Below, piece after piece: positions 6,509 through 7,830 of a stretch of 7,830 nt of DNA (the stretch's first letter is position 1; each line of letters opens with the position of its first letter). The position numbers were made by a program, and so were the translations under genes. The DNA is taken from NCBI GenBank assembly GCA_013695115.1, contig JACDBD010000111.1, positions 1 through 7,830 of the forward strand. Reading direction: 5' to 3'. A model generated the notes under the pieces. It made no database searches. It had not been told where the DNA came from and worked only from the letters and a program-made list of their open reading frames with translations. Source of the DNA: Actinomycetota bacterium. GTDB taxonomy: Bacteria; Actinomycetota; Acidimicrobiia; IMCC26256; JACDBD01.

Positions 6509-7830
6509 TTACGAGCCGGGACTCGGCGCCTTGGCGATCTCGGCGAGGAACTCGTCGTTGCTCTTGGTGGTGCGGATCTTGTCCATGAGCAACTCGAGGC
6601 CCTTGCCGTCCTCCAGGGCATTCAGCACCCGCCGCAGCTTCCACACCTGCTGGAGCTGGTCGCGGTCGAACAGCAGCTCCTCGTGGCGGGTGCTCGACCC
6701 CTCGACGTCGATCGACGGGTAGATCCGCCGCTCGGACAGGCGCCGGTCGAGGCGTAGCTCCATGTTGCCGGTGCCCTTGAACTCCTCGAAGATCACCTCG
6801 TCCATCCGGCTGCCGGTCTCGATGAGGGCGGTGGCGATGATGGTCAACGACCCGCCTTCCTCGATATTCCGCGCCGCGCCGAAAAACCTCTTGGGCGGGT
6901 ACAGGGCGGTCGAGTCGACACCACCCGAGAGGATCCTCCCCGACGCGGGCGCCGACAGGTTGTAGGCGCGGGCGAGGCGGGTGATGCCGTCGAGCACGAT
7001 GACGACGTCCTGGCCCATCTCGACCAGGCGCTTGGCCCGGTCGATGGTGAGCTCGGCCACCTGGGTGTGCTCCTCGGACGGGCGGTCGAACGTGCTCGCC
7101 ACCACCTCGCCCTGGAGCACGTGGCGGCGCATGTCGGTGACCTCCTCGGGCCGCTCGTCGACGAGCAGCACCATGAGGTGCACCTCGGGGTTGTTGCGTT
7201 CCACCGAGTAGACGAGTTGCTTGAGGATGGTGGTCTTGCCCGCCTTCGGCGGCGACACGACCAGGCCGCGCTGGCCCTTACCGATGGGCGAGATGAGGTC
7301 GACGATGCGCCCGGTCATGTTGAGCGGGTCGTCGTCGAGCTCGAGCCGCAGCTGCGAGTCGGGGAACAGCGGCGTGAGGTCCTCGAAGCGGGGGCGGGCG
7401 CGCGCCTCGTCGGGGCTCATGCCGTTGATCTCGTCGACGCGCAACAGCGCGGGGTACTTCTCGGTGCGGGCCGCGGGCCGGGTCATGCCCTTGACGTAGT
7501 CGCCCTTGCGCAGCGAGAACCGCTTCACCTGCGACGCCGAGACGTAGACGTCCTGGGGACCGGCCAGGTAGCCCGTCGCCCGCAGGAAGCCGTAGCCCTC
7601 GTCGCGTAGGTCGAGCAGGCCCTCGGTCGGCTCGGGCTCGCCCTGGGGCTCGGCATCCTCGCCCTGGCGCTCGCGCCCCCGGCGGCGGCGGCGGCGGCGG
7701 TTGCCCTCGCCGTAGCTCTGGCGCTCGTCCTCCCCGTCAGCCTTGGGCCCGTCGGCCTTGGGCCCGTCAGCCTTGGGCCCGTCAGCCTTGGGCGGGTCGG
7801 TACGGGGCTCGTTGGTGCGCGTCCGGGTGG
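6509..7830 (-). CDS. rho: Transcription termination factor Rho, N-terminus outside the window
   Basis: Rho is the hexameric RNA helicase/ATPase that ends transcription at untranslated C-rich RNA. The window shows 439 residues plus the stop, and the frame stays open to the edge. An internal GTG at 7528 is not the start, since the OB-fold begins before it. Counting from the first full codon (7828), residues 1-62 are a low-complexity insert with PKADG repeats and seven arginines in a row, typical of actinobacterial Rho. The primary RNA-binding fold follows ([15 protein letters not shown]...[10 protein letters not shown], about 65-101). The ATPase core has Walker A PPKAGKTT (193-200), [10 protein letters not shown] (224-233), Walker [17 protein letters not shown] (275-290), the [20 protein letters not shown] region (302-321), and [16 protein letters not shown] (343-358) with the downstream arginines. 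The C-terminus, [12 protein letters not shown], is typical. Gly281 replaces the serine that I recall in this position in E. coli Rho. No promoter is visible because the 5' end is missing. Confidence 0.98.
   Translation of the reverse strand, partial: TRTRTNEPRTDPPKADGPKADGPKADGPKADGEDERQSYGEGNRRRRRRRGRERQGEDAEPQGEPEPTEGLLDLRDEGYGFLRATGYLAGPQDVYVSASQVKRFSLRKGDYVKGMTRPAARTEKYPALLRVDEINGMSPDEARARPRFEDLTPLFPDSQLRLELDDDPLNMTGRIVDLISPIGKGQRGLVVSPPKAGKTTILKQLVYSVERNNPEVHLMVLLVDERPEEVTDMRRHVLQGEVVASTFDRPSEEHTQVAELTIDRAKRLVEMGQDVVIVLDGITRLARAYNLSAPASGRILSGGVDSTALYPPKRFFGAARNIEEGGSLTIIATALIETGSRMDEVIFEEFKGTGNMELRLDRRLSERRIYPSIDVEGSSTRHEELLFDRDQLQQVWKLRRVLNALEDGKGLELLMDKIRTTKSNDEFLAEIAKAPSPGS
7679..7699 (-). 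repeat. rho: Seven-arginine codon run in the Rho insert
   Basis: Six CGC codons and one CGG code for seven consecutive arginines within [14 protein letters not shown]. This gives a strongly basic patch in the N-terminal insert, which in actinobacterial Rho proteins adds to RNA binding. Such GCC-type runs are prone to slippage. Confidence 0.85.
7733..7792 (-). repeat. rho: Four 15-bp tandem repeats encoding PKADG in the Rho insert
   Basis: Units at 7792-7778, 7777-7763, 7762-7748 and 7747-7733 each encode Pro-Lys-Ala-Asp-Gly. Three are identical and one (7762-7748) has a silent GCT to GCC change. They form the start of the visible disordered insert, before the acidic GEDERQ segment and the arginine run. 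The repeats preserve the reading frame whatever their number. Confidence 0.93.

Noticed and set aside
7733..7792. The 15-bp repeats as a CRISPR array
   Set aside because: The units are contiguous with no spacers and encode an in-frame pentapeptide in Rho.

Overview
The window is very GC-rich and every gene I can support lies on the minus strand. The gene content points to an actinobacterium: Rho carries a long low-complexity N-terminal insert, several genes start with GTG, and two putative promoters put a -10 element exactly 6 nt before a start codon, as in leaderless mRNAs. The class Acidimicrobiia is my best guess, but it is an inference and no marker here fixes it.

In the direction of transcription (high to low coordinates) the first block is informational. 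It holds rho (7830-6509, N-terminus outside the window), rpmE for zinc-type ribosomal protein L31 (6484-6233), and a DUF1385 (YqhQ-like) membrane protein (6228-5287). The gaps are 24 and 4 nt, so these genes are probably cotranscribed. The last block is also informational: prfA for release factor 1 (1940-870) overlaps prmC (886-1, C-terminus just outside the window) by 17 nt. PrmC methylates the GGQ glutamine of the release factor encoded just before it.

Between these blocks lies about 3.3 kb of accessory DNA. It begins with an 89-nt intergenic region that holds a promoter-like element and a perfect 8-bp-arm palindrome across its -35 and spacer. Next come two tightly coupled genes with a 4-nt GTGA overlap. 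One encodes a 361-residue protein that I assign to the ferritin-like diiron four-helix-bundle proteins from its E...ExxH...E...ExxH pattern. The other encodes a 456-residue luciferase-like (LLM) flavin-dependent oxidoreductase. The segment ends with a DUF1501 gene that has lost its N-terminal half.

The diiron/LLM pair under its own apparent operator is the most interesting item here. It looks like a regulated two-gene oxidative module of unknown substrate, set within a translation/termination gene cluster. I see no rRNA, tRNA, CRISPR array, insertion sequence or phage gene. No stretch longer than 300 bases lacks a gene or gene remnant.
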